Notes: a model not told the origin generated them from the sequence alone. A stretch of DNA of 64,000 nt from Haloarculaceae archaeon H-GB1-1 (GCA_029688825.1 JARUKX010000005.1:118878-182877); one strand, 5' to 3'. Numbered from the stretch's first letter, positions 51,266 through 59,764 are shown. Program-made: numbers and translations.

Positions 51266-51307
51266 ACGCACACGGACGTCTCCCTGGCAGAAAACGCTAT
51301 CCCGAAC

Positions 51308-51601
51308 TCACTCGTCGGACGCGGTCGGGACGGGACCGGTCCCGACGACGGACCGGACGTCGTCGACGAACTCCTGGCGCGACGTGAAGTAGGGGTTGTC
51401 GACCTCCGCGAGGACGTTCCCGAGCGCCTGCGGGCCGTCAGGCGTGCGGATCTCGGTCTCGCCTTCGCGGGCCTCGACGTCGCTCTTCGGCATGCCCCAC
51501 ATCAGTCGCGAGGCCACGCGTGCAAGTGGTACGCCCTCGACCGGCTCGCCCTCGCCAAGTTCGACGGCAGGTTCCTCGTCCTCGGACTCGTCTTCGGCCA
51601 T
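51308..51601 (-). CDS. DUF5789-like protein
   Basis: This 97-residue acidic protein begins MAEDESEDEEPAVELG. It contains PLARVASRLMWGMPKSDV and EIRTPDGPQALGNVL. It matches the haloarchaeal DUF5789 family from memory. It has no membrane segment or Cys motif and no known function. It is in the same orientation as the DUF302 gene, 42 bp apart. Confidence 0.8.
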   Translation of the reverse strand: MAEDESEDEEPAVELGEGEPVEGVPLARVASRLMWGMPKSDVEAREGETEIRTPDGPQALGNVLAEVDNPYFTSRQEFVDDVRSVVGTGPVPTASDE

Positions 51602-51715
51602 ATCCCCCGATTTTCGCCCCCGGAGATTAGTGCTTTCGGAACACTCGTCGTGACGCGGGCGCGTGTGACGACCGTCTGACGCACCCTTTTGGCGAGTCAA
51701 ACACGATGTCATGCC

Positions 51716-52549
51716 ATGTCGAGCCTGACAGAGGTGTACGAGGGGCGCGTCCGGTGGGTCGCGAGCACGCGACGGCTCCACCTCGGCGTCGGGCTGTTCC
51801 TCGTCGGGACGGCGATGGTCGTCGCGGGCATCGTCGTCGCGACGACGAACCTCCTGACGGCGATGGGTGCGGGGCTGTTCGAAGCGCGCGAACTCGGCGG
51901 CGTACTCGCCGGACTGGGCGTTCCAGCGGCGCTGCTGGGCGTCTTCGCCGTGTTACCGACCGGGCGACGGCTCCGCGCATCCGCCATCATCGGCGCGAGC
52001 GTGTCCGTCCTCGGCGTGACCGTCTTCGTCCACGCCTACCCGTACCAGTGGCTGAACTCCGGCGACGCGACGCTCGCGCTGTTGACCACCGGCATCTACT
52101 TCTTCGGCGCGATCACGACGTTCCTGAGCCTGTTCGTCGCCGTGGCGACGTTCAAGACCCGGAGCGACCCCGGCGGCACCGCGAAGATGGAAGTGACCAA
52201 AGAAGGCAAGGTCCGCATCGTCCAGGAGGACGATTCCCTCCCGATGGGCGGCATCGGCCTGTTCGGGAACGACTTCGACCCGAAGACCGAACCCGACCCC
52301 ACGCCCACAAGTCCCACGCCGAACGCCCCGACCGTCAGCGACGGCGGGGCGGCGAAGGCCGACGACAGCGGGACCGGCGGCGAACCCGTCGAGACCGTCT
52401 CCACGCGCGGCCAGCCCGACGAGTACTGCGGCAACTGCGACCACTTCAAGTACGTCCGAACCGACGGCCGGATGGTCCCCTACTGCGGCCTGCAGGCCGA
52501 GCTCATGGACGACATGGACGCCTGCGACGAGTGGGCTCCGAACAGCTGA
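51716..52549 (+). CDS. DUF7139-like membrane protein with Cys-rich tail
   Basis: This 277-residue protein has about four N-terminal membrane helices (about 18-150). A charged linker (PKTEPDPTPTSPTPN) follows, then a C-terminal Cys cluster (YCGNCDHFKYV...PYCGLQAELMDDMDACDEW) with four or more Cys that could bind metal. The opening SSLTEVYEGRVRW is typical of DUF7139. Function is unknown. It begins at ATG 51716; an in-frame ATG nine codons upstream is less likely. Confidence 0.82.
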   Translation: MSSLTEVYEGRVRWVASTRRLHLGVGLFLVGTAMVVAGIVVATTNLLTAMGAGLFEARELGGVLAGLGVPAALLGVFAVLPTGRRLRASAIIGASVSVLGVTVFVHAYPYQWLNSGDATLALLTTGIYFFGAITTFLSLFVAVATFKTRSDPGGTAKMEVTKEGKVRIVQEDDSLPMGGIGLFGNDFDPKTEPDPTPTSPTPNAPTVSDGGAAKADDSGTGGEPVETVSTRGQPDEYCGNCDHFKYVRTDGRMVPYCGLQAELMDDMDACDEWAPNS

Positions 52550-52566
52550 CCGGGTGGAATCCCGAG

Positions 52567-52575
52567 ACTTATTTG
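52567..52575 (+). promoter_or_regulatory. TATA-like element of tfs
   Basis: ACTTATTTG lies about 28 bp before the TFS ATG at 52599, fitting a leaderless transcript. Confidence 0.5.
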
Positions 52576-52598
52576 TTCCCAACGGGTTACCGGTGGGT

Positions 52599-52919
52599 AT
52601 GGAATTCTGCGACGAGTGCGGTTCGATGATGAAAGCGGACGACGGAACCTGGACCTGTGGCAGTTGCGGCTACGAGAAGGACCGCGACACCGCTGCGGAG
52701 AAGCAGATGGTCACCACACAGGGCCAGGAGGAGAGCGAGATCGTCGACATGAGCGAGTCCGAGGAGGACGCCCGCCCGTCGACCGAAGCCCAGTGTCCCG
52801 AATGCGACAACGACCGCGCCTTCTGGGAGATGAAGCAGATCCGCGCGGCCGACGAGAGCGAGACGCGCTTCTTCGAGTGCACGAAGTGCGGCCAGAAGTG
52901 GCGCGAAGACGACCACTGA
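52599..52919 (+). CDS. tfs: Transcription factor S (TFS, TFIIS-like)
   Basis: This 106-residue elongation factor has two zinc ribbons: C4-C7-C20-C23 and C66-C69-C94-C97. The C-terminal ribbon carries the acidic pair D85-E86 in IRAADESETRFF. In TFIIS and TFS this pair reaches into RNA polymerase to stimulate transcript cleavage and rescue of backtracked complexes. Length and spacing match archaeal TFS. It is preceded by its own TATA element. Confidence 0.94.
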   Translation: MEFCDECGSMMKADDGTWTCGSCGYEKDRDTAAEKQMVTTQGQEESEIVDMSESEEDARPSTEAQCPECDNDRAFWEMKQIRAADESETRFFECTKCGQKWREDDH

Positions 52920-52961
52920 GCGCGGTTCTGTTCTCCGTCTCCGCTGACTCGGCGCGTGCGG

Positions 52962-53684
52962 CTACGTCCGTCGACCGAACGTGAGATAGCCGGTGTGGCC
53001 GACCCCGGCCGTCGAGGGTCGCGACCCTCGGTCGTCGAAGTCCATCTCGCGCTGGATGGTTTCCAGCGTTTCGACGCCGGTCAGACCGACCTCGTGTGCT
53101 GCGGCGACGACCTCCCGAGTCTGCTCGACGAACGGCGAGTAGACGGCGACGTAGCCGCCGTCGGCGAGGAGATTCGGCGCGCGCTCCACGACGGTCGCGG
53201 CGTCCGCGGTGTCGAGCGTGATGAGGTCGTACGTCTCCAGCTCGGCGAGGGTGTCGGTCACGTCGCCGGTCCGGACGTCGACGGCGTCGCCGACGCCGGC
53301 CAGCGCCATGTTCTCCCGTGCGACGTCCGCGAACTCGGGGTCTTGCTCGAACGTCGTGACGTCGGCACCGATTCGGCCGAGATACGCGGAAAGGACGCCG
53401 GTCCCGGTGCCGGCGTCGAGGACGCGGTCGCCGCCGCTCGCGCCCGTGTGGCCCACGATGAGCCCGATGTCACGGGGCATCATCGGCGCGCCCGTCCGCT
53501 CTAAGTGGTTGAACAGGTCGGGACCGCGGAGCTTCCGCGCCGTGAATCGCTCGCCGAGATGCGTCTGGACGACGTCGCCCGGCTGGACGTCTTCCGGGAC
53601 CTCCAGGATGCCGAGGTCGGACTCGAACGTCTCACCCGGTTCCAGCAGGTACTCGCGGTCGTCGCGGACGAACAGGAGCGTCAC
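52962..53684 (-). CDS. trmI: tRNA (adenine-N1)-methyltransferase TrmI-like
   Basis: This 240-residue enzyme has the GCD14/TrmI layout. An N-terminal beta domain (LVRD-type strands, [12 protein letters not shown]) precedes [19 protein letters not shown] and a SAM-binding motif I ([16 protein letters not shown]). Archaeal relatives make m1A57/58 or m1A58 in tRNA. The GTG start at 53684 overlaps the NAC stop by 4 nt (GTGA), so it is translationally coupled to the nascent-chain factor. Confidence 0.88.
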   Translation of the reverse strand: MTLLFVRDDREYLLEPGETFESDLGILEVPEDVQPGDVVQTHLGERFTARKLRGPDLFNHLERTGAPMMPRDIGLIVGHTGASGGDRVLDAGTGTGVLSAYLGRIGADVTTFEQDPEFADVARENMALAGVGDAVDVRTGDVTDTLAELETYDLITLDTADAATVVERAPNLLADGGYVAVYSPFVEQTREVVAAAHEVGLTGVETLETIQREMDFDDRGSRPSTAGVGHTGYLTFGRRT

Positions 53685-54076
53685 TCTAGACGCTCGACGG
53701 CAGCGGCGAGATCGCCGTCGGTCGCTTCGAGTGCCTCGCGTGCGTCGTCCTCGCTGACGCCGGTTCGCTGAGCCACGATCTCCACGTCGCTATCCGGAAT
53801 CTCTGCGTCGCCAGCGTCCGGTTCGTCCGCATCGTCGTCTGTCGCTGACGATTCGGAGCCGCTGCCGAGCGCTCGAGATTCCGGCTCGCCGACGACCTGG
53901 TAGGTCTTCTGGCCCTGGGCCTCCATCAGCTGGACGTCGGCGTCGGTGAAGACCAGTTCCTCGTCGCCGGTCCGGATGACGACCTCCTCGGCATCGATGT
54001 CCTTCATGTCGATGCCCATCTGTTTCATCATCTGCTTCATCTTGCGGGGGTTCATGCCGCCGCCTCCTCCAAACAT
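53681..54076 (-). CDS. nac: Nascent polypeptide-associated complex protein (NAC)
   Basis: This 131-residue homodimeric chaperone binds nascent chains at the ribosome exit. The N-terminus ([15 protein letters not shown]) contacts the ribosome, the NAC beta domain follows ([21 protein letters not shown]), and the C-terminus is a UBA domain ([20 protein letters not shown]). A Ser/Asp-rich linker between the domains is longer than in methanogens. It is followed by a GTGA-coupled TrmI gene. Confidence 0.93.
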   Translation of the reverse strand: MFGGGGGMNPRKMKQMMKQMGIDMKDIDAEEVVIRTGDEELVFTDADVQLMEAQGQKTYQVVGEPESRALGSGSESSATDDDADEPDAGDAEIPDSDVEIVAQRTGVSEDDAREALEATDGDLAAAVERLE

Positions 54077-54160
54077 GGTTCTACCTGGCCGTCGGCCCCC
54101 CGGACAAAAAAGCCTTCCTGGTCCACGGTTCGTCGCCGGCGAGAGCGGGTGACGCCGGCG

Positions 54161-55474
54161 CTACGGACCCCGACCCAGGAGCAGCGACCGAATCCCGGCG
54201 ACGGACAGTCCGAGCGAGACGAGCCCGACGCCGAGGTGGAGTTCGGAGAGCCACACCGGCAGCGGCATGGATGTCCGGAGCATCGCCAGCGCGGGCGTGA
54301 GCCCCGGAACGCGGTCTGTCGTCTCGGTCTGGACCGTTCCGTTCTCGTAGACGGGGCCGCCGACGGTCTCGCCGTCGGGCAGCCGTTCGGCCTCGTACGG
54401 GAAGTGGTTGTTCGCCATCGAGGCGCTCCAGACCGTCTCGCCGTCCTGCGTCACCTCGACGACGCGAGCGTTCGCGGAGTCCGTGATGAGGGTGTTCCCG
54501 TTCGGGAGTCGGTCGGCGTCGCGGGGCCACGCGAACTCGACGCCGTTGGCCTCCGAGATGGCCCACGCGACCTCCCACTCGCCGGTCGTCGCGTTGCGGT
54601 GGAGTTCGACGACGCGGTCGTTCCCGCTATCGGCGACGAGGACGGCGTCCTCGCTCAGCCACTGGGGATTGTGCTGTTCGTCCATGACGTCCGGGTCGCC
54701 GCAGTTGACGTCGCCGTCGCCGTTGGCGTCGTTGAGTCGACCACCCATCGTACACTCCGACTCCTCGGTGGCGTCGTCGTCCTCGTTGATGACTTCGACG
54801 ACGCCCTCACCGCGCTCGACGACGACGAGCTGGTTTGCGTTCCGGATGGAGACGAGATAGCGTCCGTCCCCGATGCGGTCGACGTCGTTGAGGTGGAGCC
54901 AGTCGGTCTTCGTGGGGTCCGGCGGTGATTCGTAGTAGTCGGCCGCGTTCCACTGCCACGTCACCGTCCCGTTCGCGTCGACGACGAAGATCCGCTCCTC
55001 GTCCATCCCGGAGACGAGATAGCGGCCGTTAGGCAGCTTCTCGACGTCGTGCGTCTCGCTGTTCTTCTTGGTCCGCACCGGGTAAGTGTATTCGAAGACG
55101 ACCGGGTCGTCGGCGTCGGGGTCGAGGACGCGAAAGCCGGTCCGCGAGCACGGCGCGTCGTAGGGGCCGCAGTTCTCGTAGCCGCTATGCATGAACCCGG
55201 CGAGGATCGTGCCGTCGTCCTGCTGGGTCACGTCGAAGTAGCTGTCTGCGTTCTGGATGGCCCACGTGCGCGTCCCCGATTCGTCGAACATCGCGACGCG
55301 GCCGTCCTCGTGGAGGCCGACGCCGCCGCCCTGGATTCCGACGAGGGTCTCGCTGGCGTTGTCGCTGCGCACCTCTGCGGTCGTCGAGACGGCTGCACTC
55401 CCGCCGAAGGTAACGCCGAGGAGCAACAGCGCGGCACCGAGGAGGACGAGTCCGCGTTCCTGTGCCCTGTTCAC
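54161..55474 (-). CDS. Arylsulfotransferase-like beta-propeller membrane protein
   Basis: This 437-residue protein has an N-terminal signal anchor (GLVLLGAALLLLGVTFGG), six or so propeller blades with repeating HDVEKLPNGRYLVSG and DADRLPNGNTLITDS motifs, and a C-terminal membrane helix. This is the archaeal arylsulfotransferase (Arylsulfotran_2) pattern, extracytoplasmic. Sulfotransferase activity is not shown for these proteins; it may be a sensor or binding propeller. GTG start 55474 overlaps the PUA gene stop (GTGA). Confidence 0.8.
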   Translation of the reverse strand: MNRAQERGLVLLGAALLLLGVTFGGSAAVSTTAEVRSDNASETLVGIQGGGVGLHEDGRVAMFDESGTRTWAIQNADSYFDVTQQDDGTILAGFMHSGYENCGPYDAPCSRTGFRVLDPDADDPVVFEYTYPVRTKKNSETHDVEKLPNGRYLVSGMDEERIFVVDANGTVTWQWNAADYYESPPDPTKTDWLHLNDVDRIGDGRYLVSIRNANQLVVVERGEGVVEVINEDDDATEESECTMGGRLNDANGDGDVNCGDPDVMDEQHNPQWLSEDAVLVADSGNDRVVELHRNATTGEWEVAWAISEANGVEFAWPRDADRLPNGNTLITDSANARVVEVTQDGETVWSASMANNHFPYEAERLPDGETVGGPVYENGTVQTETTDRVPGLTPALAMLRTSMPLPVWLSELHLGVGLVSLGLSVAGIRSLLLGRGP

Positions 55475-55935
55475 TCTGCGACACCCTCCCTGACTTTGAC
55501 CGCCATTCCAGTCTCGAAATCGAGCATCGCCGGTCCGGACAGTTCGGCGCGTCCGACTGCCAGCAGGTGGCCGTCCTCGTGCACGACCAGAACCTCGTCG
55601 CCAGGACGGATAGCCTCGTCGGCTGCACTGACGAACTTCGCGAAGGTGTTCTTGCCGTCGCTGACGAACGGTTCGCTCTCGTCCCCGACGACGACGCGAT
55701 ACGACGAGCCGTCGAGCGCCTCGTGAAGCAGTCGGCCGCCTTCGAGACCGAGCGTGAATCGACCGTCGACGGCGTAGGTCACCAGTCGACCCGCGTCCGC
55801 GTGGACTTGCCGTGGCCGTCCCGACGACGTGTGCGTCACCGAGAGTCCGTCCGCCGAGAACAACGCCTCACTCGCCCCCGAACCGAACTGATAGTCCGCA
55901 ACGCGTCGCAGCAGGGACCGCTCGCGTTTCTCCAT
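55471..55935 (-). CDS. Stand-alone PUA-domain protein
   Basis: This 154-residue protein resembles the C-terminal part of archaeosine tRNA-guanine transglycosylase. It opens RRVADYQFGSGASEALF, has a TYAVDGRFTLGLEGGRLLHEA strand set, and a PUA domain (PFVSDGKNTFAKFV...GDEVLVVHEDGHLLAVGRA). It should bind structured RNA, probably tRNA, but carries no catalytic domain. It is coupled to the arylsulfotransferase-like gene downstream, an odd pairing. ATG 55935 begins MEKRERSLL. Confidence 0.85.
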   Translation of the reverse strand: MEKRERSLLRRVADYQFGSGASEALFSADGLSVTHTSSGRPRQVHADAGRLVTYAVDGRFTLGLEGGRLLHEALDGSSYRVVVGDESEPFVSDGKNTFAKFVSAADEAIRPGDEVLVVHEDGHLLAVGRAELSGPAMLDFETGMAVKVREGVAE

Positions 55936-56054
55936 TGGGAGTGGATTGCCGAGCACGGACTAAAACCCTTCTTCGACGGTTCGTACATAGGTATCATACC
56001 TCATCCCCACAAACCCACACGATTAATCATACAATAGTAGTGCGTTCTGAAGCG

Positions 56055-56060
56055 TTTATA
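56055..56060 (+). promoter_or_regulatory. TATA element
   Basis: TTTATA is about 28 bp before the ATG at 56086, in an AT-rich gap (55936-56085) that also serves the divergent PUA gene. Confidence 0.5.
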
Positions 56061-56085
56061 TTGGATGGCTGGCATAGGTGGCTGC

Positions 56086-56277
56086 ATGGCAACGAACGTA
56101 CGAAACGTCGGACTCGGACTCCTGCTACTGGTCGCGAGCGGTGCCGTTCTGATGGGGACGGGCGTCACACAGGGCGACACGAGCGTCCCGCTGCTCGTCG
56201 GCGCGGGGATCGCGTCGCTCGGAATGGCCGCTGGCTCGCTGCTCATCGGCACCTCCGAATCCGGCCGCCCGGTGTAA
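56086..56277 (+). CDS. Small two-TM membrane protein
   Basis: This 63-residue protein begins MATNVRNVGLG and has two hydrophobic helices (about 7-26 and 36-55) and a short tail. Gly, Ala and Ser-rich composition suggests a simple membrane hairpin. An in-frame ATG at 56065 would lie at the predicted transcription start and is less likely. No family is recognised. Confidence 0.65.
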   Translation: MATNVRNVGLGLLLLVASGAVLMGTGVTQGDTSVPLLVGAGIASLGMAAGSLLIGTSESGRPV

Positions 56278-56416
56278 TCCGGCCGCGTCTCGAAGCTCGG
56301 ACCTGCGATTCGCCCGTGAGCGACAGCTGATTTCTCGACGTTCCCATCGTTCCCCGACGAGTAGTTACTCCTCGCCGACGTCCGCCCCCTCCCGCAGTTT
56401 CGAGTCGGATTTCGGT

Positions 56417-56425
56417 GATATTTAG
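56417..56425 (+). promoter_or_regulatory. TATA element of the SPFH gene
   Basis: GATATTTAG lies about 30 bp before the ATG at 56454, placing the likely 5' end just before that ATG and well upstream of the 56545 GTG. Confidence 0.5.
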
Positions 56426-56453
56426 ACCCCGCTCCGAGCAGCCGTATCCGTAA

Positions 56454-56544
56454 TGAGTAGTGGTTCTGGTCCCCTGTCGACGGCGACCCGCCGATCGACG
56501 CGAGCGGTATCGCCGGTCGAGCACTGACCTACGGACTCGTCTTC
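56454..56544 (+). other. Displaced N-terminus of the SPFH gene (frameshift)
   Basis: ATG 56454 reads SSGSGPLSTATRRS and hits a TGA at 56526. In the SPFH frame the same DNA reads VDGDPPIDASGIAGRALTYG and runs into the membrane helix. Adding one C to the CCCC run at 56471-56474 joins the ATG to this frame. The missing base is a deletion or a sequencing error. Confidence 0.55.
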
Positions 56545-57396
56545 GTGGTCGCAATGGCGCTGATCGGCGGCGGACTCGCGTTCGAGACCGTCGACGAAGG
56601 ACACGTGAAGGTCGTGAAGAACCAGGGCGCAGTCACCGGCACGGCACTCAAGCCCGGCTGGCTCTTCATCACGCCGTTCGTCGAGAGCACGGTCACCATC
56701 CCGACGCGGCCCCAGACGTACACGATGAGCCACCAATCCGGTGAGGGAACGAAGGCGACGAAGGACGACAGCATCCGTGTGCTGACCAACGACGGCCTCC
56801 AGGTCGACGTGGACGTCACCGTCCGCTACCGCGTGACGGCGGCGACCGCCCCCGAGTTCCACAGTCGCTATCGGAACATGGAAACCGCCGAGATACGGCT
56901 CATCCGACCGACCGTCAGGTCGACGCTCCGAACGCAAGGTGGGAACCTCGACGTGACGAACATCTACACGGGTGAGGGACAGACCGCGCTCCGGAAGGCC
57001 GTCCGCAACGCGCTCGTCCAGCAGTTCGATGGGAGCGGACTGACCCTCGAAGCGGTCCAGATCCGGAACGTCCGACTGCCATCGGACTACGCGAAGAGCA
57101 TCGAGCAGAAGAAGATCAAACAGCAGAAGATCGAGGAAGCCCAGTACGAGATCAAGGTCGCACAGAAGCAAAAAGAGCGCAAGAAGATCGAAGCCGAGGC
57201 GGAGGCGACGAAGATCCGCATCAAAGGGAAGGGGCTCCGCAACAACCCCGAAGTCCTCCAGTTGCGCTACATCGAGGCGCTGAAGAGCAACGGCAACACG
57301 GTGTACGTGACCGGCGACAGCGGCCTCACGCTGACCAAAGAGGTCGAACCGGTCGCCAACGAGACAGGCGGGTCGAACGCCTCGGCGTCACCGTAG
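56545..57396 (+). CDS. SPFH/prohibitin-family membrane protein (N-terminus frameshifted)
   Basis: This 283-residue open part of an SPFH protein has a membrane helix at the start (VVAMALIGGGLAF). It continues with FETVDEGHVKVVKNQGAVTG and the band-7 core (LTNDGLQVDVDVTVRYRVT, DVTNIYTGEGQTALRKAV). A charged coiled coil follows (about 190-240, KKIKQQKIEEAQ...KQKERKKIEAEAEA). Such proteins form ring scaffolds in membranes. As sequenced, translation would have to start at GTG 56545 or ATG 56554. The promoter and conserved upstream frame indicate a true start at 56454 with a one-base indel. Confidence 0.88.
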   Translation: MVAMALIGGGLAFETVDEGHVKVVKNQGAVTGTALKPGWLFITPFVESTVTIPTRPQTYTMSHQSGEGTKATKDDSIRVLTNDGLQVDVDVTVRYRVTAATAPEFHSRYRNMETAEIRLIRPTVRSTLRTQGGNLDVTNIYTGEGQTALRKAVRNALVQQFDGSGLTLEAVQIRNVRLPSDYAKSIEQKKIKQQKIEEAQYEIKVAQKQKERKKIEAEAEATKIRIKGKGLRNNPEVLQLRYIEALKSNGNTVYVTGDSGLTLTKEVEPVANETGGSNASASP

Positions 57397-57400
57397 CGCC

Positions 57401-57853
57401 ATGGTCGCCGACGCCAGGCGGTGGCTGACCGGCCTGCTCGGTGCAGCCCTCGCAGTCGTCCTCGCAGTGGGCGTGCTCAGGCTGACCGGGCCGCTGCTCG
57501 GCGTCGCCGTCCGGTTCGTCCTCGTCCCGCTGGTCGTCGTCGCGGCCGTGGTGACAGTCGGCCTGGTGTATCGGACGGCGAACCGCCCGCCGGCGTCGGC
57601 GTACACGACACGCACACACGGGGTGGCATCGCGGTCTGGGTCGGACGCTGTGCAGTTGTCCGCCACCCGGAAGTGCGGGGCCTGCGGCGACGATTCGGGT
57701 AGTGGCGTTCGGCGACTCGACCGGACGGAGGTCGTCCTCGCGGGCGTGCCGCTCGTGTTGCTTGGAGAAGACGAGTCAGTTCGCTGTGACGTGTGTACGG
57801 ACCTGGTCGGTGCTGCCGAGATGGGCGCGAGTATCGACGCCGAGCTAGAGTAG
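57401..57853 (+). CDS. Two-TM protein with two CxxC motifs
   Basis: This 150-residue protein has two N-terminal helices (about 9-27 and 35-57) and a soluble domain with CGAC and CDVC, likely one zinc or redox site. It starts 4 bp after the SPFH stop, so the two are cotranscribed. NfeD, the usual SPFH partner, is absent; this protein may fill that position. The last 9 nt overlap the convergent NYN gene. Confidence 0.75.
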   Translation: MVADARRWLTGLLGAALAVVLAVGVLRLTGPLLGVAVRFVLVPLVVVAAVVTVGLVYRTANRPPASAYTTRTHGVASRSGSDAVQLSATRKCGACGDDSGSGVRRLDRTEVVLAGVPLVLLGEDESVRCDVCTDLVGAAEMGASIDAELE

Positions 57854-58342
57854 GAACTCGTCGGGGTCGTCGCTCAGATCGAGGAAGTCGTCGGCCGCGG
57901 CGATCAGTTCCTCGGCGGTCGACTCGCCAAAGGCCATGACCTCGACGCGGACGCCCTCGTGCTGGAGGTGGCGACAGAGCCGCGAGAAGTCCCCGTCGCC
58001 GGTGCAGAGGACGATGGTGTCGACGTGGCTCGCCAGCGAGACGGCGTCGAGGCTCATCCCGACGTCCCAGTCGGCCTTCTTCGAGCCGTCGCCGAAGGTC
58101 TTGATCTCCTTGATGCGAGTCTCGAAGCCGATGTCTTCGAGCGCGTCGAAGAAGGTCTCCTCGTCGGGTGCGTTCGCTTTGATGACGTAGGCGATGGCCC
58201 GGGAGAGCTGCCGATCACGAACACATTCGTCGAGCAGCGCCGCGTAGTCGATGTTCCGCGTGTAGAGACTCCGGGCAGTGTGATAGAGGTTCTGCGCGTC
58301 GGCGAGGACCGCGACGCGCTGTCCCGGATGTACGTTTTCCAT
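57845..58342 (-). CDS. NYN-domain (LabA/DUF88) nuclease-like protein
   Basis: This 165-residue PIN-like protein has conserved acidic residues in VAVLADAQNLYHTAR, KADWDVGMSLDA and VLCTGDGDFSRLC. These are the metal-binding carboxylates of NYN/LabA-type RNases. It is a single-domain protein of the usual archaeal size. The substrate RNA is unknown. ATG at 58342. Confidence 0.9.
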   Translation of the reverse strand: MENVHPGQRVAVLADAQNLYHTARSLYTRNIDYAALLDECVRDRQLSRAIAYVIKANAPDEETFFDALEDIGFETRIKEIKTFGDGSKKADWDVGMSLDAVSLASHVDTIVLCTGDGDFSRLCRHLQHEGVRVEVMAFGESTAEELIAAADDFLDLSDDPDEFLL

Positions 58343-58528
58343 ATTCGTGCTCGGAAACCCTGCGTCATATGCCTTCGGGATAGCGTCGTCGGGAGAGTTC
58401 GCCTTCAGCGTCGAGGGGGAACGTTAAGCAGGCAGCGGTCGAACGTGGGCGTAGATCAGGCTCGATGGTCCGACCGAATCCGTCGGCGGCGAGTGGGGGA
58501 GCCGCCCGACGCGACGGGGGGGACGCGG

Positions 58529-59764
58529 ATGGGCTTTAGCACGAGCGGCGCCTTCGCCGTGATCGGGTTCGCCATCCTGCTGTCGACCGCGGCGTTCGTC
58601 GGCGTGATGCAGAACAACGCCGAGCTGTACGCCGACGCCAGGGAAGACGACGTCACGGAGTGGCAGGAACAGGGCGAGACCGCCGTCGAGATATCGGACA
58701 CGAACCTCACGCTCGGCCAACTCGTGTTCAACGTCACGAACACTGGCGGCAGCGACCTCGCCGTCGATCACACGGACGTGCTCGTCAACGGCAGCTACTA
58801 CCCACAGTCGGACATGGACGACGTGACCGTCGAAGGCGTCGACACCGACGTGTGGCGCGTCGAGGACCGACTCCGCATCGCGTTGCGGTCGCCGGACCCG
58901 ACGCGGGTGAAGGTAGTGACCGAGCACGGCGTCGCCGCGCTGCAACCCCTCGACCTCCGGCGAACCCGCGTCTCCTACGTCGCCGACGGTGACGGATCGC
59001 TGCGGACGGTCACGCCGTCGGGTGCGGTAGAGACGTACGCGACGAGTGCGACCGTGGACGCGGTCGGCCCGGCGACCCACGACGTCGACGACGACGGTCG
59101 AGTGGACGTGCCGTACGTCACAGCCAGCGACGAGCTACGGATGATCGACGACGGGGGTGAAGAGACGGTCCTCGACCCGGGCGGGACGGTCAACGCCACG
59201 CATCTCGGCGTCGGCGACTGGGACGCCGACGGAACCGTCGAAGTCGTCTACGTCCGCGGACAGGGGACGCTCACGGACGTCGAACCGGACGGGACGGCCA
59301 CGACGATCCTGAGCGGCGCGGCGTCGGTCGCCGGGGTCGGTGATTTCGACGACGACGGCGACCAGGACGTCGTCTACGTCGACAGCGCCGGCGAACTCCG
59401 CTACGTCGACGCCGCCGACAACAGAGCGACGACGGGCGTGACCGTCTCGGACGAGAACGCGACGGGCCGACCGGCGGACTACGACGGCGACGGGCTGCTG
59501 GAGGTCCCCCACCAGGACGGCGGCGACCAGGGCATCGACCTGGCGAACGACGCGGGAGCCGACGGGACGTTCACGCCCAGCTACCAGGTGAGCGCGGCGT
59601 CGATGGGGGCCTTCGACTGGGACGGCGACGGCACGGTCGACGTGGTTCACGTCGACGGGAGCAACGAGTTACGTGCCCTCGACGCGCGGAGCGGCGACAC
59701 GTGGCAGATATTCGACAGTGACGGCGCGGTCGTCGTCGTGCAACCAGAGCCCGGCGCGGCGTAG
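58529..59764 (+). CDS. Archaellin-accessory-like anchor fused to an FG-GAP/VCBS beta-propeller
   Basis: This 411-residue protein begins MGFSTSGAFAVIGFAILLS, the form of haloarchaeal FlaF/ArlF-type proteins. A beta-sandwich region follows (to about 140). Then come five Ca-binding-like repeats (DVDDDG, DWDADG, DFDDDG, DYDGDG, DWDGDG near residues 185, 230, 272, 317 and 363), spaced about 45 residues as in integrin-type FG-GAP/VCBS propellers. The anchor would hold a Ca-dependent propeller outside the cell. No arl genes are adjacent. A TATA-like GTTAAG near 58423 would leave a leader of about 80 nt. Confidence 0.75.
   Translation: MGFSTSGAFAVIGFAILLSTAAFVGVMQNNAELYADAREDDVTEWQEQGETAVEISDTNLTLGQLVFNVTNTGGSDLAVDHTDVLVNGSYYPQSDMDDVTVEGVDTDVWRVEDRLRIALRSPDPTRVKVVTEHGVAALQPLDLRRTRVSYVADGDGSLRTVTPSGAVETYATSATVDAVGPATHDVDDDGRVDVPYVTASDELRMIDDGGEETVLDPGGTVNATHLGVGDWDADGTVEVVYVRGQGTLTDVEPDGTATTILSGAASVAGVGDFDDDGDQDVVYVDSAGELRYVDAADNRATTGVTVSDENATGRPADYDGDGLLEVPHQDGGDQGIDLANDAGADGTFTPSYQVSAASMGAFDWDGDGTVDVVHVDGSNELRALDARSGDTWQIFDSDGAVVVVQPEPGAA

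Noticed and set aside
58465..58539. 24-codon ORF starting at ATG 58465
   Set aside because: It overlaps the start of the propeller gene, is Gly/Ala/Arg rich, and has neither a ribosome binding site nor similarity to a family.
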